Source: Luzula sylvatica
Taxonomy: Eukaryota > Streptophyta > Magnoliopsida > Poales > Juncaceae
NCBI GenBank assembly: GCA_946800325.1
Contig: OX326960.1
Span: forward strand, 13,788,393-13,852,392
DNA: 64,000 nt
Direction of reading: 5' to 3'
Part shown: piece by piece, positions 36,816-48,548 of the stretch
Layout of the letters: each line of letters begins with the position of its first letter
Numbering within the stretch: position 1 is the stretch's first letter
Translations under genes and position numbers: made by a program
Notes under the pieces: generated by a model
Databases searched by the model: none
Seen by the model: only the letters and a program-made list of their open reading frames with translations
Told to the model about the DNA's origin: nothing

Positions 36816-37599
36816 GTTAGTTAGCTTGTAGTCGGCAGGATAGTTATTTATTTAGTTAGTTAGTTAGTTGTCGGGTATGTAGGAAGGTAGGTAGTTAGTT
36901 AGTTAGTTAGTTAGTTAGTTAATAGGTATTTAAGAAGATATTGAGTTAGTAAATTAGTTAGTTATTATGTTAAATATCTAGTAATTAGTTAGTTAGTTAT
37001 TTTGTCAGCTAGCTAGTAGTTAGTAAGTTAGTTAGTTAGTTAGTTAGTAAGTTAGTTAGTTGTCCAGTAGTTAGTTATTTAGTTAGCTAACTAGTTAGTT
37101 ATTTAGTTACTAGTAGTTAGTTAGTTAGCTAGTTAGTCATTTAGTCAGTTAGATAGTTAGTTAGTTAGTTAGTGGGAAGGTAGTTAGTTAGTAAGTTAGT
37201 GGGTATGTATGAAAGTAGTTAGTTAGTTAGTTAGTTAGTTAGTTAATTGGTATGTAGGAAGATAGTAATTCGGTTATTTAGTTAGTTCGTTAATTAGTTA
37301 ATTTGCCAGCTAGTTAGTTATTTAGTTAGTTAGTTAGTTAGTTAGTGAGTTAGTTAGAAAGGTAGTTAGTTAGTTAGTTAATAGGTATGTATGAAGGTAG
37401 TTAGTTAGTTAGTTAGTATGCAAGAAGGTTGTTAGTTAGTTAGTTAGTTAGTTAGATAGTTAGTTAATTAGTAAGTTAGTTAGGTAATCAGTTAGTTATT
37501 TAGTTAGTTGCTTAGTTACTTAGCTAGTAGTTAGTTAGTTAGTGGGTTAGTTAGTTAATCAATATATATGTATCAAGGTAGTTAGTTAGTCAGATAGTT

Positions 37600-39925
37600 A
37601 GTTAATTAGTTAGTAGTTAGTCAATTAGTTAGTTAGTTAGTCAGTCAGTTAGTTAGTTAGTCATCTAGTAGTTATTTAGTTAGTTAGGTCATCAGTTAGT
37701 TATTTATTTAGTTAGTTAGTTAGTTGGTTAGCAAGTAGTTAGCAGGTTAGTTATTTATTTAGTTAGTTAGTTTGTTAGTTGGCGGGTATGTATGAAGGTA
37801 GTTAGTTAGTTAGTTAGTAAGTTAGTTAGTTAGTTAGTTATTAGGTATGTAAAAAGATAGTTCGTTAGTAAATTAGTTAGTTAATAGGCATGTAGCAAGA
37901 TAGTTATTTAGCTAGTTAGTTTGTTAATTAGTTAATTAGTTAGTTAGTTATCTTGTAGTTAGTTAGTTAGTTATGTAGTAAGTTAACTAATTAGTTATTT
38001 AGTTAGTTAGTTAGTTAGTTATCTAGTAGTTAGTTAGTTAGCTAGTCAGTTATTTAGTGAGTTAGATAGTTAGTTAGTTAGTTAATGGGAAGGTAGTTAG
38101 TTAGTTAGTTAGTGGGTATGTGGGAAGGTAGTTATTTTGTTTGTTAGTTAGTTTGTTAGTTAATTAGATAGTTAATAGGCATGTAGCAAGATAGTTATTT
38201 AGCTAGTTAGTTTGTTAATTAGTTAATTAGTTAGTTAGTTATCTAGTAGTTTGTTAGTTAGTTAATTAGTTAGTTAAATAATTAGTTAGTTAGTTATCTA
38301 GTAGTTTGTTAGTTAGTTATTTAGTTAGTTAACAAATTAGTTATTTAGTTAGTTAGTTTGTTAGTTATCTAGTAGTTAGTTAGTTAGGTAGTTAGTTATT
38401 TAGTTAGTTAGATAGTTAGTTAGTTAGTTAGAGGGAGGGTAGTTAGTTAGTTAGTTAGTGGGTACGTGGGAAGGTAGTTAGTTAGTTTGTTAGTTAGTTT
38501 GTTAGTTAGTTAGGTCATCAGTTAGTTATTTAGTTAGTTAGTTAGTTAGTTGGTTAGCTAGTAGTTAGCAGGTTAGTTATTTATTTAGTTAGTTAGTTTG
38601 TTAGTTGGCGGGTATGTATGAAGCTAGTTAGTTAGTTAGTTAGTTAGTTAATAGGTATTTAAAAAGATAGTTTCTTAGTAAATTAGTTAGTTATCATGTT
38701 AGTTATCTAGTAATTAGTTAGTTAGTTATTTTGTCTGCTAGCTAGTAGTTAGTTAGTTAGTTAGTTAGTTAGTCAGTTATCTAGTAGTTAGTTAGTTAGT
38801 TAGTTAGTTATTTAGATAGTTAACTAATTAGTTATTTAGTTAGTTTGTTTGTTAGTTATCTAGTAGTTAGTTAGTCAGTTAGTTAGTTAGTTTGTTAGTG
38901 GGAAGGTAGTTAGTTAGTTAGTTAGTGGGTATGTAGGAATGTAGTTATTTTGTTAGTTAGTTAGTTTGTTAGTTAATTAGATAGTTAATAGGCATGTAGG
39001 AAGATAGTTATTTAGCTAGTTAGTTTGTTAATTAGTTAATTAGTTAGTTAGTTATCTAGTAGTTAGTTAGTTTGTTATTTAGTTAGTTAACTAATTTGTT
39101 ATTTAGTTAGTTTGTTTGTTAGTTATCCAGTAGTTAGTAAGTTAGCTAGTTAGTTATTTAGTTAGTTAGATAGTTAGTTACTTAGTTAGTGGGAGGGTAG
39201 TTAGTTAGTTAGTTAGTGGGTATGTGGGAAGGTAGTTTGTTAGTTAGTTAGTCAATTAGATAATTAATAGGCATGTAGGAAGATAGTTATTTAGTTAGTT
39301 AGTTTGTTTGTTAATTAGTTAATTAGTTAGTTACTTAGTTATTTAGTTATTTAGTTAGTTAGTTAGTTTTTTAGTTAGTTAGTCTGAAATGTAGTTAGTT
39401 AGTTAGTTAATAGGTATGTGTGAAGGTAGTTAGTTAGTAAGTTAGATAGTTAACTAGTTAGTTAATTAGCTAGTAGTTTGTTAGTGAGTTCATTAGTTAA
39501 TTAGTTAGTTATTTAGTTAGTTAGTTAGTTAGTTAACTAGTAGTTAGTTAGTTAGTGGGTATGTACGAAGGTAGCTAGTTAGTTAGTTAATTAGTTAGTT
39601 AGTTAGTTAATTAGTTAGTTCGTTAGTTAAATAGCTAGTAGTTAGTTAGTTAGTATGCAAGAAGGTTGTTAGTTAGTTAATTAGTTAGTTAGTTAGTCAA
39701 TCAGTTAGTTATTTAGTTAGTTACTTAGTTAGTTAACTAGTAGTTAGTTAGTTAATCAATATATATGTATCAAGGTAGTTAGTTAGTTAGATTGATAGTT
39801 AGTTAATTAGTTAGTTTGTTAGTTAATTAGTTAGTTTGTTAGTTAGTCAGTTAATTAGTTATCTAGTAGTTAGTTTGTTAGTTAGGTCATCAGTTAGTTA
39901 TTTAGTTAGTTAGTTAGCTAGCAAG
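37600..39925 (-). repeat. large duplicated array block, copy 2 (about 2.3 kb)
   Basis: Second copy of the block at 34,480-36,815. About 0.8 kb of other array sequence separates the copies, so the repeat period is about 3.1 kb, roughly two composite monomers. Differences are mainly single substitutions and 4- or 8-bp length changes. Confidence 0.82.
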
Positions 39926-41172
39926 TAGTTAGGATAGTTAGTCAGTTAGTTAGTTTGCGGGTATGTAGGAAGGTAGTTAGTTAGTTAATAGGTATTTAAA
40001 AAGATAGTTTGTTAGTAAATTAGTTAGTTAATAGGCATGTAGAAAGATAGTTATTTAGCTAGTTAGTTTGTTAATTAGTTTATTAGTTAGTTTGTTATCT
40101 AGTAGTTAGTTCGTTAGTCATTTAGTTAGTTAACTAATTAGTTATTTAGTTAGTTAGTTTGTTAGTTATCTAATAGTTAGTTAGTTGGCTAGTCAGTTAT
40201 TTAGTGAGTTAGATAGTTAGTTAATTAGTTAGTGGGAAGGTAGTTAGTTAGTTAGTTAGTGGGTATGTTGGAAGGTAGTTATTTTGTTAGTTACTTAGTT
40301 TGTTAGTTAATTACATAGTTAATAGGCATGTAGCACGATAGTTATTTAGCTAGTTAGTTTGTTAATTAGTTAATTTGTTAGTTAGTTATCTAGTAGTTAG
40401 TTAGTTAGTTATTTAGTTAGTTAACTAATTAGTTATTTAGTTAGTTAGTTAGTTAGTTATCTAGTAGTTAGTTAGTTAGCTAGTTAGTTATTTAGTTAGT
40501 TAGATAGTTAGTTAGTTAGTTAGTGGGAGGGTAGTTAGGTAGTTAGTTAGTGGGTATGTGGGAAGGTAGTTAGTTTGTTTGTTAGTCAGTTAGATAATTA
40601 ATAGGCGTGTATTAAGACAGTTATTTAGTTATTTAATTAGATTGTTAATTAGTTAATTAGTTAGTTAGTTATTTAGTTATTTAGTTAGTAAGTTAGTTAG
40701 AAATGTAGTTAGTTAGTTAGTTAATAGGTATGTATGACGGTAGTTAGTTAGTAAGTTAGATAGTTAACTAGTTAGTTAGTTAGCTAGTAGTTTGTTAGTT
40801 AGTTAATTAGTTAATTAGTTAGTCATTAAGTTAGTTAGTTGACTAATAGATAGTTAGTTAATTAGTTGATTAATTAGTTAGTTAATTAGTTAATTAGTAA
40901 GTTAGTTAGTTAGTGGGTATGTACGAAAGTAGCTAGTTAGTTAGTTAATTAGTTAGTTAGTTAGTTAATTGGTTAGTTATTTAGTTAGTTAGTTCGTTAG
41001 TTAAATAGCTAGTAGTTATTTAGTTAGTTAACAATTTAATTATTAAGTGACTTTGTTAGTGGGTATGTAGGAAGGTAGTTAGTAAGTTAGTTAGTTAGTT
41101 AGTTAATTAGTAAGTTACTTAGTTAGTTAGTAAGTTAGCTAGTTAGTTAGTTAGTTAGTTAGTTAATTAGTA

Positions 41173-41227
<55 letters not shown>

Positions 41228-41777
41228 CAATATGTATGTAAGAAGGTAGTTAGTTAGTTAGTTAGTTAGTTAATTAGTTAGTTAGTTAGCTAGTTAGTTA
41301 GTTAGTATGTAAGAAGGTTGTTAGTTAGTTAGTTAGTTAGAAAGGTAGTTAATTATTTAGTTAGTTATATAATCAGTTAGTTATTTAGTTAGTCACTTAG
41401 TCAGTTAGCTAGCAGTTAGTTAGTTAATCAATATATATGTATCAAGGTAGTTAGTTAGTTAGATTGATAGTTAGTTAATTAGTTAGTTTGTTAGTTAATT
41501 AGTTAGTTTGTTAGTTAGTCAGTTAGTTAGTTATCTAGTAGTTAGTTAGTTAGTTAGGTCATCAGTTAGTTATTTAGTTAGTTAGTTAGTTAGTTAGCTA
41601 GCTAGTAGTTAGCAGGATAGTTATTTATTAAGTTAGTTAGTTAGTTAGTTAGTTAGTTAATAGGTATTTAAGAAGATAGTTAGTTAGTAAATTAGTTAGT
41701 TATTATGTTAGTTATCTAGTAATTTGTTAGTTAGTTATTTTATCAGCTAGCTAGTAGTTAGTTTGTCAGTTAGTTAT

Positions 41778-41808
<31 letters not shown>

Positions 41809-42067
41809 TCTAGTAGTTAGTTAGTTAGTTATTTAGTTAGTTAACTAGTTAGTTATTTAGTTACTAGTAGTTAGTTAGTAAGCTAGTTAGTTATTTAGTT
41901 AATTAGATAGTTAGTTAGTTAGTTTGTGGGAAGGTAGTTAATTTGTAAGTTAGTGGGTATGTAGGAAAGTAGTTAGTTAGTTAGTTAGTTAGTTAATTGG
42001 TATGTATGAAGATAGTAATTCGGTTATTTAGTAAGTTTGTTAATTAGTTAATTCGTCAGTTAGTTAT

Positions 42068-42115
<48 letters not shown>

Positions 42116-42711
42116 AAAGGTAGTTAGTTAGTTAGTCAATAGGTATGTATGAAGGTAGTTAGTTAGAAAGTTAGTTAGTTAGTTAACTAGTAGTTTAATA
42201 GTTAGTTAGTTAGTTAATTAGTTAGTTATTTAGTTAGTTAGTTAGTCAGTTAACTAGTAGTTTGTTAGTTAATTAGTTAATTAATTAGTTAGTTAGTAAG
42301 TTAGTTAGTAAGTGGGTATGTACGAAGGTAGCTAGTTAGTCAGTTAATTTGTTAGTTAGTTAGTTAATTTGTTAGTTAGTTAGTTAGTTTGTTAATTAGT
42401 TAGTTATTTATTTAGTTAGTTAGTTAGTTAAATAAATAGTAGTTATTTAGTTTGTTACTAAGTTAGTGGGTATGTAGGAAGGCAGTCAGTTAGTTAATTT
42501 AGTTTGTTAATTCGTTAGTTATTTAGTTAGTTATCTAGTAGTTAGTTAGTTAGTTAGTTATTTATTTATTTATTTAGTTAACTAATTGTTAGTTAGTTAG
42601 TCAGTTAGTTAGTTAGTTAGTTAGTTAAATAGTTAGTTAGTTAGTTAGTTAGTCAATATGTATGTAAGAAGGTAGTTAGTTAGTTAGTTAGTTAGTTATT
42701 TAGTTAGCTAG

Positions 42712-42759
<48 letters not shown>

Positions 42760-43246
42760 ACGCAAGAAGGTTGTTAGTTAGTCAGTTAGTTAGATAATTA
42801 GTTAATCAGTTAGTTAGTTAGTTAATCAGTTAGTTATTTAGTTAGTTACTTAGTTAGTTAGCTAGTAGTTTGTTAGTTAATGGGTTAGTTAGTTAATCAA
42901 TATATATGTATCCAGGTAGTTAGTTAGTTAGTTAGATAGTTAGTTAATTAGTTAGTTAATTAGTTACTTAGTTACTTAGTTAGTTAGTCAGTTTGTTAGT
43001 TACGTCATCAGTTAGTTATTTAGTTAGTTAGTTAGTTAGTTAGCTAGTAGTCAGCAGGATATTTATTTATTTAGTTAGTTAGTTAGTTGGCGGGTATGTA
43101 GGAAGGTAGTTAGTTAGTTAGTTAGGTAATTGGTATTTAAGAAGATATTGAGTTAGTAAATTAGTTAGTTATTATGTTAGTTATCTAGTAATTAGTTAGT
43201 TAGTTATTTTGTCAGCTAGCTAGTAGTTAGTTAGATAGTTAGTTAT

Positions 43247-43293
<47 letters not shown>

Positions 43294-43517
43294 ACTAGTT
43301 AGTTGTTTAGTTACCAGTAGTTAGTTAGTTAGCTAGTTAGTTATTTAGTTAGTTAGATAGTTAGTTAGTTAGTTAGTGGGAAGGTAGTTAGTAAGTTAGT
43401 GCGTATGTAGGAAAGTAGTTAGTTAGTTAGTTAGTCAGTTAATAGGTATCTAGGAAGATAGTTATTCGGTTATATAGTTAGTTTGTTAATTAGTTAATTT
43501 GTCAGTTAGTTAGTTAT

Positions 43518-43550
<33 letters not shown>

Positions 43551-44040
43551 GAGTTAGTTAGTTAGAAAGGTAGTTAGTTAGTTAGTTAATAGGTATGTAT
43601 GAAGGTAGTTTGTTAGAAAGTTAGTTAGTTAGTTAGCTAGTAGTTTATTAGTTAGTTAGTTAGTTAATTAGTAAGTTATTTAGTTAGTTAGTTAACTAGT
43701 AGTTAGTTTGTTAATTAGTTAATTAATTAGTTAGTTAGTGGGTATGTACGAAGGTAGCTAGTTAGTTAGTTAATTTGTTAGTTAGTTAGTTAATTAGTTA
43801 GTTAGTTAGTTAGTTAATTAGTTAGTTATTTATTTAGTTAGTTAGTTAGTTAAATAGCTAGTAGTTATTTAGTTAGTTATTAAGTTAGTGGGTATATAGG
43901 AAGGCAGTTAATAAGTTAGTTAGTTATTTAGTTAATATGTATGTAGGTAGATAGTTATTTAGTTAATTAGTTAGTTATTTAGTTAGTTATCTAGTAGTTA
44001 GTTAGTTAGTTTGTTAGTTATTTATTGAGTTAGCTAATTG

Positions 44041-44083
<43 letters not shown>

Positions 44084-45262
44084 CTAAGTTAGTTAGTTAG
44101 TTAGTTTGTTAGTCAATATGTATGTAAGAAGGTAGTTACTTAGTTAGTTAGTTAATTAGCTAGTAGTTAGTTAGTTAGTTAGTATGCAAGAAGGTTGTTA
44201 GTTAGTTAGTTAGTTAGATAGTTTGTTAATTAATTAGTTAGTTAGTTAATCAGTTAGTTACTTAGTTAGTTACTTAGTTAGTTAGTTAGTGGGTTAGTTA
44301 GTTAAACAATATATATGTATCAAGGTAGTTAGTTAGTTAGTTAGATAGTTAGTTAATTAGTTAGTTATCTAGTAGTTAGTTAGTTAGTTATTTAGTTAGT
44401 TAACTAATTAGTTATTTAGTTAGTTAGTTTGTTAGTTATCTAGTAGTTAGTTAGGTAGCTAGTTAGTTATTTAGTTAGTTAGATAGTTAGTTAGTTGGTG
44501 AGTGGGAGGGTAGTTAGTTAGTTAGTTAGTGGGTATGTGGGAAGGTAGTTTGTTTGTTTGTTAGTTTCTTTGTTAGTTAATTAGATCATTAATAGACATG
44601 TAGGAAGATAGTTATTTAGTTAGTTAGTTAGTTTGTTAATTAGTTAGTTGTTTAGTTATTTAGTTAGTTAGTTAGTTAGTTTTTTAGTTATTTAGTTAGA
44701 AAGGTAGTTGGTTAGTTAGTTAATAGGTATGTATAAAGGTAGTTAGTTAGTAAGTTAGATAGTTAACTAGTTAGTTAGTTAGCTAGTAGTTAGTTAGTTA
44801 GTTAATTAGTTAATTAGTTAGTTATTTAGTTAGTTAGTTAGTTAGTTAGTTAACTAGTAGTTCTATAGTTAATTAGTTAAATAATTAGTTAGTTAATTAG
44901 TTAGTTAGTAAGTTAGTTAGTTAGTGGGTATGTACGAAGGTAGCTAGTTAGTTAGTTAATTAGTTAGTTAGTTAGTTAATTGGTCAGTTATTTAGTTAGT
45001 TAGTTCGTTAGTTAAATAGCTAGTAGTTATTTAGTTAGTTATTAATTTAATTAGTAAGTGACTTTGTTAGTGGGTATGTAGGAAGGTAGTTAGTAAGTTA
45101 GTTAGTAAGTTGGTTTGTTAGTAAGTTAATATGTACGTAGGAAGATAGTTTGTTAGTTAATTAGTTTGTTATTTAGCTAGTTATCTAGTTGTTTGTTAGT
45201 TAGTTTGTTAGTTAGTTAGTTATTTATTCAGTTAGCTAGTAGTTTGTTAGTAACTTAGTTAA

Positions 45263-45301
<39 letters not shown>

Positions 45302-45570
45302 ATTAGTTATAGTTAGTTAGTTAGTTAATCAATATGTGTGTAAGTAGGTACTTAGATAGTTAGTTAGTCAATATGTATGTAAGATGGTAGTTAGTTAGTT
45401 AGTTAGTTAGTTAATTAGCTAGTAGTTAGTTAGTTAGTTAGTTAGTTAGTATGTAAGAAGGTTGTTAGTTAGTTAGTTAGTTAGACAGGTAGTTAATTAG
45501 TTTGTTAGTTAGTTAATCAGTTTGTTATTTAGTTAGTTACTTAGTTAGTTAGCTAGTAGTTAGTTTGTTA

Positions 45571-46545
45571 ATCAATATATATGTATTAAGGTAGTTAGTT
45601 AGTTAGATTGATAGTTAGTTAATTAGTTAGATTGTTAGTTAATTAGTTAGTTATTTAGTTAGTCAGTTAGTTAGTTAGTTATCTAGTAGTTAGTTAGTTA
45701 GTTAGGTCATCAGTCAGTTATTTAGTTAGTTAGTTAGTTTGTTAGTTAGTTAGCTAACTAGTAGTTAGCAGGATAGTTATTTATTAAGTTAGTTAGTTAG
45801 TTAGTTGGCGGGTATGTAGGAAGGTAGTTAGTTAGTTAGTTAGTTAGTTAATAGGTACTTAAGAAGATAGTTAGTTAGTAAATTAGTTAGTCATTATGTT
45901 AGTTATCTTGTAATTAGTTAGTTAGTTATTTTATCGGCTAGCCAGTAGTTAGTTAGTCAGTTAGTTATTTAGTTAGTTAGTTAGTTAGTTATCTAGTAGT
46001 TAGTTAGTTAGTTTGTTATTTAGTTAGTTAACTAGTTAGTTATTTAGTAGTTATTTAGTTACTAGTAGTTAGTTAGTTAGCTAGTTAGTTATTTAGTTAG
46101 ATAGTTAGTTAGTTAGTGCGAAGGTAGTTAGTTAGTAAGTTAGTGGGTATGTAGGAAAGTAGTTAGTTAGTTAGTTAGTCAGTTAGTTAATTGGTATCTA
46201 GGAATATAGTTATTCGGTTATTTAGTTAGTTCGTTAATTAGTTAATTTGTCGGTTATTTAATTATTTAGTTAGTTAGTTAGTTAGGAAGGTAGTTAGTTA
46301 GTTAGTTAGTTAGTTAATAGGTATGTATGAAGGTAGTTTATTAGAAAGTTAGTTAGTTAGTTAGCTAGTAGTTTATTAGTTAGTTAAATAGTTAATTAGT
46401 TAGTTATTTAGTTAGTTAGTTAATTAGTTAACTAGTAGTTAGTTAGTTAATTAGTTAATTAATTAGTTAGTTAGTAAGTTAGTTAGTTAGTGGGTATGTA
46501 CGAAGGTTGCTAGTTAGTTAGTTAATTTGTTAGTTAGTTAGTTAA

Positions 46546-46584
<39 letters not shown>

Positions 46585-46830
46585 TTTAGTTAGTTAGTTA
46601 GTTAAATAGTAGTTATTTAGTTAGTTACTAAGTTAGTGGGTATGTAGGAAGGCAGTTAGTAAGTTAGTTAGTTAGTTAGTTAGTTAATATGTATGTAGGA
46701 AGATAGTTATTTAGTTAATTAGTTAGTTATTTAGTTAGTTATCTAGTTGTTAGTTAGTTAGTTAGTTAGTTTGTTTGTTTGTTTGTTTGTTTGTTAGTTA
46801 GTTATTCAGTTTGCTAATAGTTAGTTAGTG

Positions 46831-46895
<65 letters not shown>

Positions 46896-47131
46896 ATTTG
46901 TTAGTTAGTTAGTTAGTTAGTCAATATGTATGTAAGAAGGTAGTTAGTTAGTTAGTTAGTTATTTAATTAGCTCGTAGTAAGTTAGTTAGTTAGTTAGTA
47001 TGCAAGAAGGTTGTTAGTTAGTTAGTTAGATAGTTAGTTAATTAGTTAGTTAGTTAGTTAATCAGTTAGATATTTAGTTAGTTACTTAGTTAGTTAGCTA
47101 GTAGTTAGTTAGTTAGTGGGTTCGTTAGTTA
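45571..47131 (-). repeat. example composite monomer, 1,561 bp
   Basis: Landmarks in plus-strand order: ATCAATATATATGTATTAAG (45,571), GGTCATCAG (about 45,705), GTTAGCAGGATAG, TTGGCGGGTATGTAGGAAGG (about 45,805), AGGTACTTAAGAAGATAG, TTTTATCGGCTAGCC, GGGTATGTAGGAAAG, TTATTCGGTTATTTAG, AGGTATGTATGAAGG, GGGTATGTACGAAGG, GTATGTAGGAAGGCAG, ATATGTATGTAGGAAG, CAATATGTATGTAAGAAGG and TATGCAAGAAGGTTG, before the next start word at 47,132. Between landmarks only TTAG units and simple variants occur. Confidence 0.75.
46765..46795 (-). repeat. local TTTG sub-repeat
   Basis: Six consecutive GTTT/TTTG units replace the usual TTAG units. One substituted unit has been copied in a row, evidence of replication slippage acting on variants inside the array. 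Confidence 0.8.
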
Positions 47132-48513
47132 ATCAATATATATGTATCAAGGTAGTTAGTTAGTTAGTTAGATAGTTAGTTAATTAGTTAGTTAGTTAGT
47201 TAATTAGTTAGTTAGTTAGTTAGTCAGTTAGTTGGGTAGTTAGTTAGTTACGTCATCAGTTAGTTAGTTAGTCAATTAGTTAGTTAGTTAGCAGGATAGT
47301 TATTTATTTAGTTAGTTAGTTACGTCATCAGTCAGTTATTTAGTTAGTTAGTTAGTTAGCTAGTAGTCAGCAGAATAGTTATTTATTTAGTTAGTTAGTT
47401 AGTTGGCGGGTATGTAGGAAGGTAGTTAGTTAGTTAGTTAAATAGGTATTTAAGAAGATATTGAGTTAGTAAATTAGTTAGTTATTATGTTAGTTATCTA
47501 GTAATTAGTTAGTTAGTTATTTTGTCAGCTAGCTAGTAGTTAGTTAGTTAGTTAGTTTTTTAGTTAGTAAGTTAGTTAGTTATCTAGAAGTTAGTTAGTT
47601 AGTTATTTAGTTAGTTAACTAGTTAGTTATTTAGTTACTAGTAGTTCGTTAGTTAGTTAGCTAGTTAGTCATTTAGTTAGTTAGTTAGTTTGTGGGAAGG
47701 TAGTTAGTTAGTAAGTTAGTGGGTATGTAGGAAAGTACTTTGTTAGTTACTTAGTTAGTTAGTTAGTTAATAGGTATCTAGGAAGATAGTTATTCGGTTA
47801 TTGAGTTAGTTTGTTAATTAGTTAATATGTCAGTTAGTCAGTTATTTAGTTAGTTAGTTAGTTAGTTAGTTTGTGAGTTAGTTAGTTAGAAAGGTAGTTA
47901 GTTAGCTATTTAATTAGTTTGTTTGTTTGTTAGTTATTTTGTTAGTTAGTTTGCTAGTTATCTAGTAGTTAGTTAGTTAGCTAGTTAGTTATTCAGTTAG
48001 TTAGATAGTTAGTTAGTTAGTTAGTGGGAAGGTAGTTAGTTTGTTAGTTAGTGGGTATGTAGGAAGGTAGTTAGTTAGTTCGTTTGTTAGTTAGTAAGTT
48101 AATTAGTTAGTTAATAGTTATGTTGGAAGATAGTTATTTAGTTAGTTTGTTATTTAGTTAATTAGTTTGTTAGTTAGTTATTTAGTTATTTAGTAATTTA
48201 GTTAGTTAGTTTGTTAGTTAGTTAGTTAGAAAGGTAGTAAGTTAGTTAGTTAATAGGTATGTATGAAGGTTGTTAGTTAGTAAGTTAGATAGTCAACTAG
48301 TTAGTCAGCTAGCTAGTAGTTTGTTAGTTAGTTAATTAGTTAATTAGCTAGTTAGTTATTTTGTCAGTTTGTTAGCTAGTTAACTAGTAGTTAGTTAGTT
48401 AATTAGTTAAATAATTAGTTAGTTAATTAGTTAGTCAGTAAGTTCGTTAGTTAGTGCTTATGTACGAAGCTAGCTAGTTAGTTAGTTAATTTGGTTGTTA
48501 GTTAGTTAGTTAA

Positions 48514-48548
<35 letters not shown>

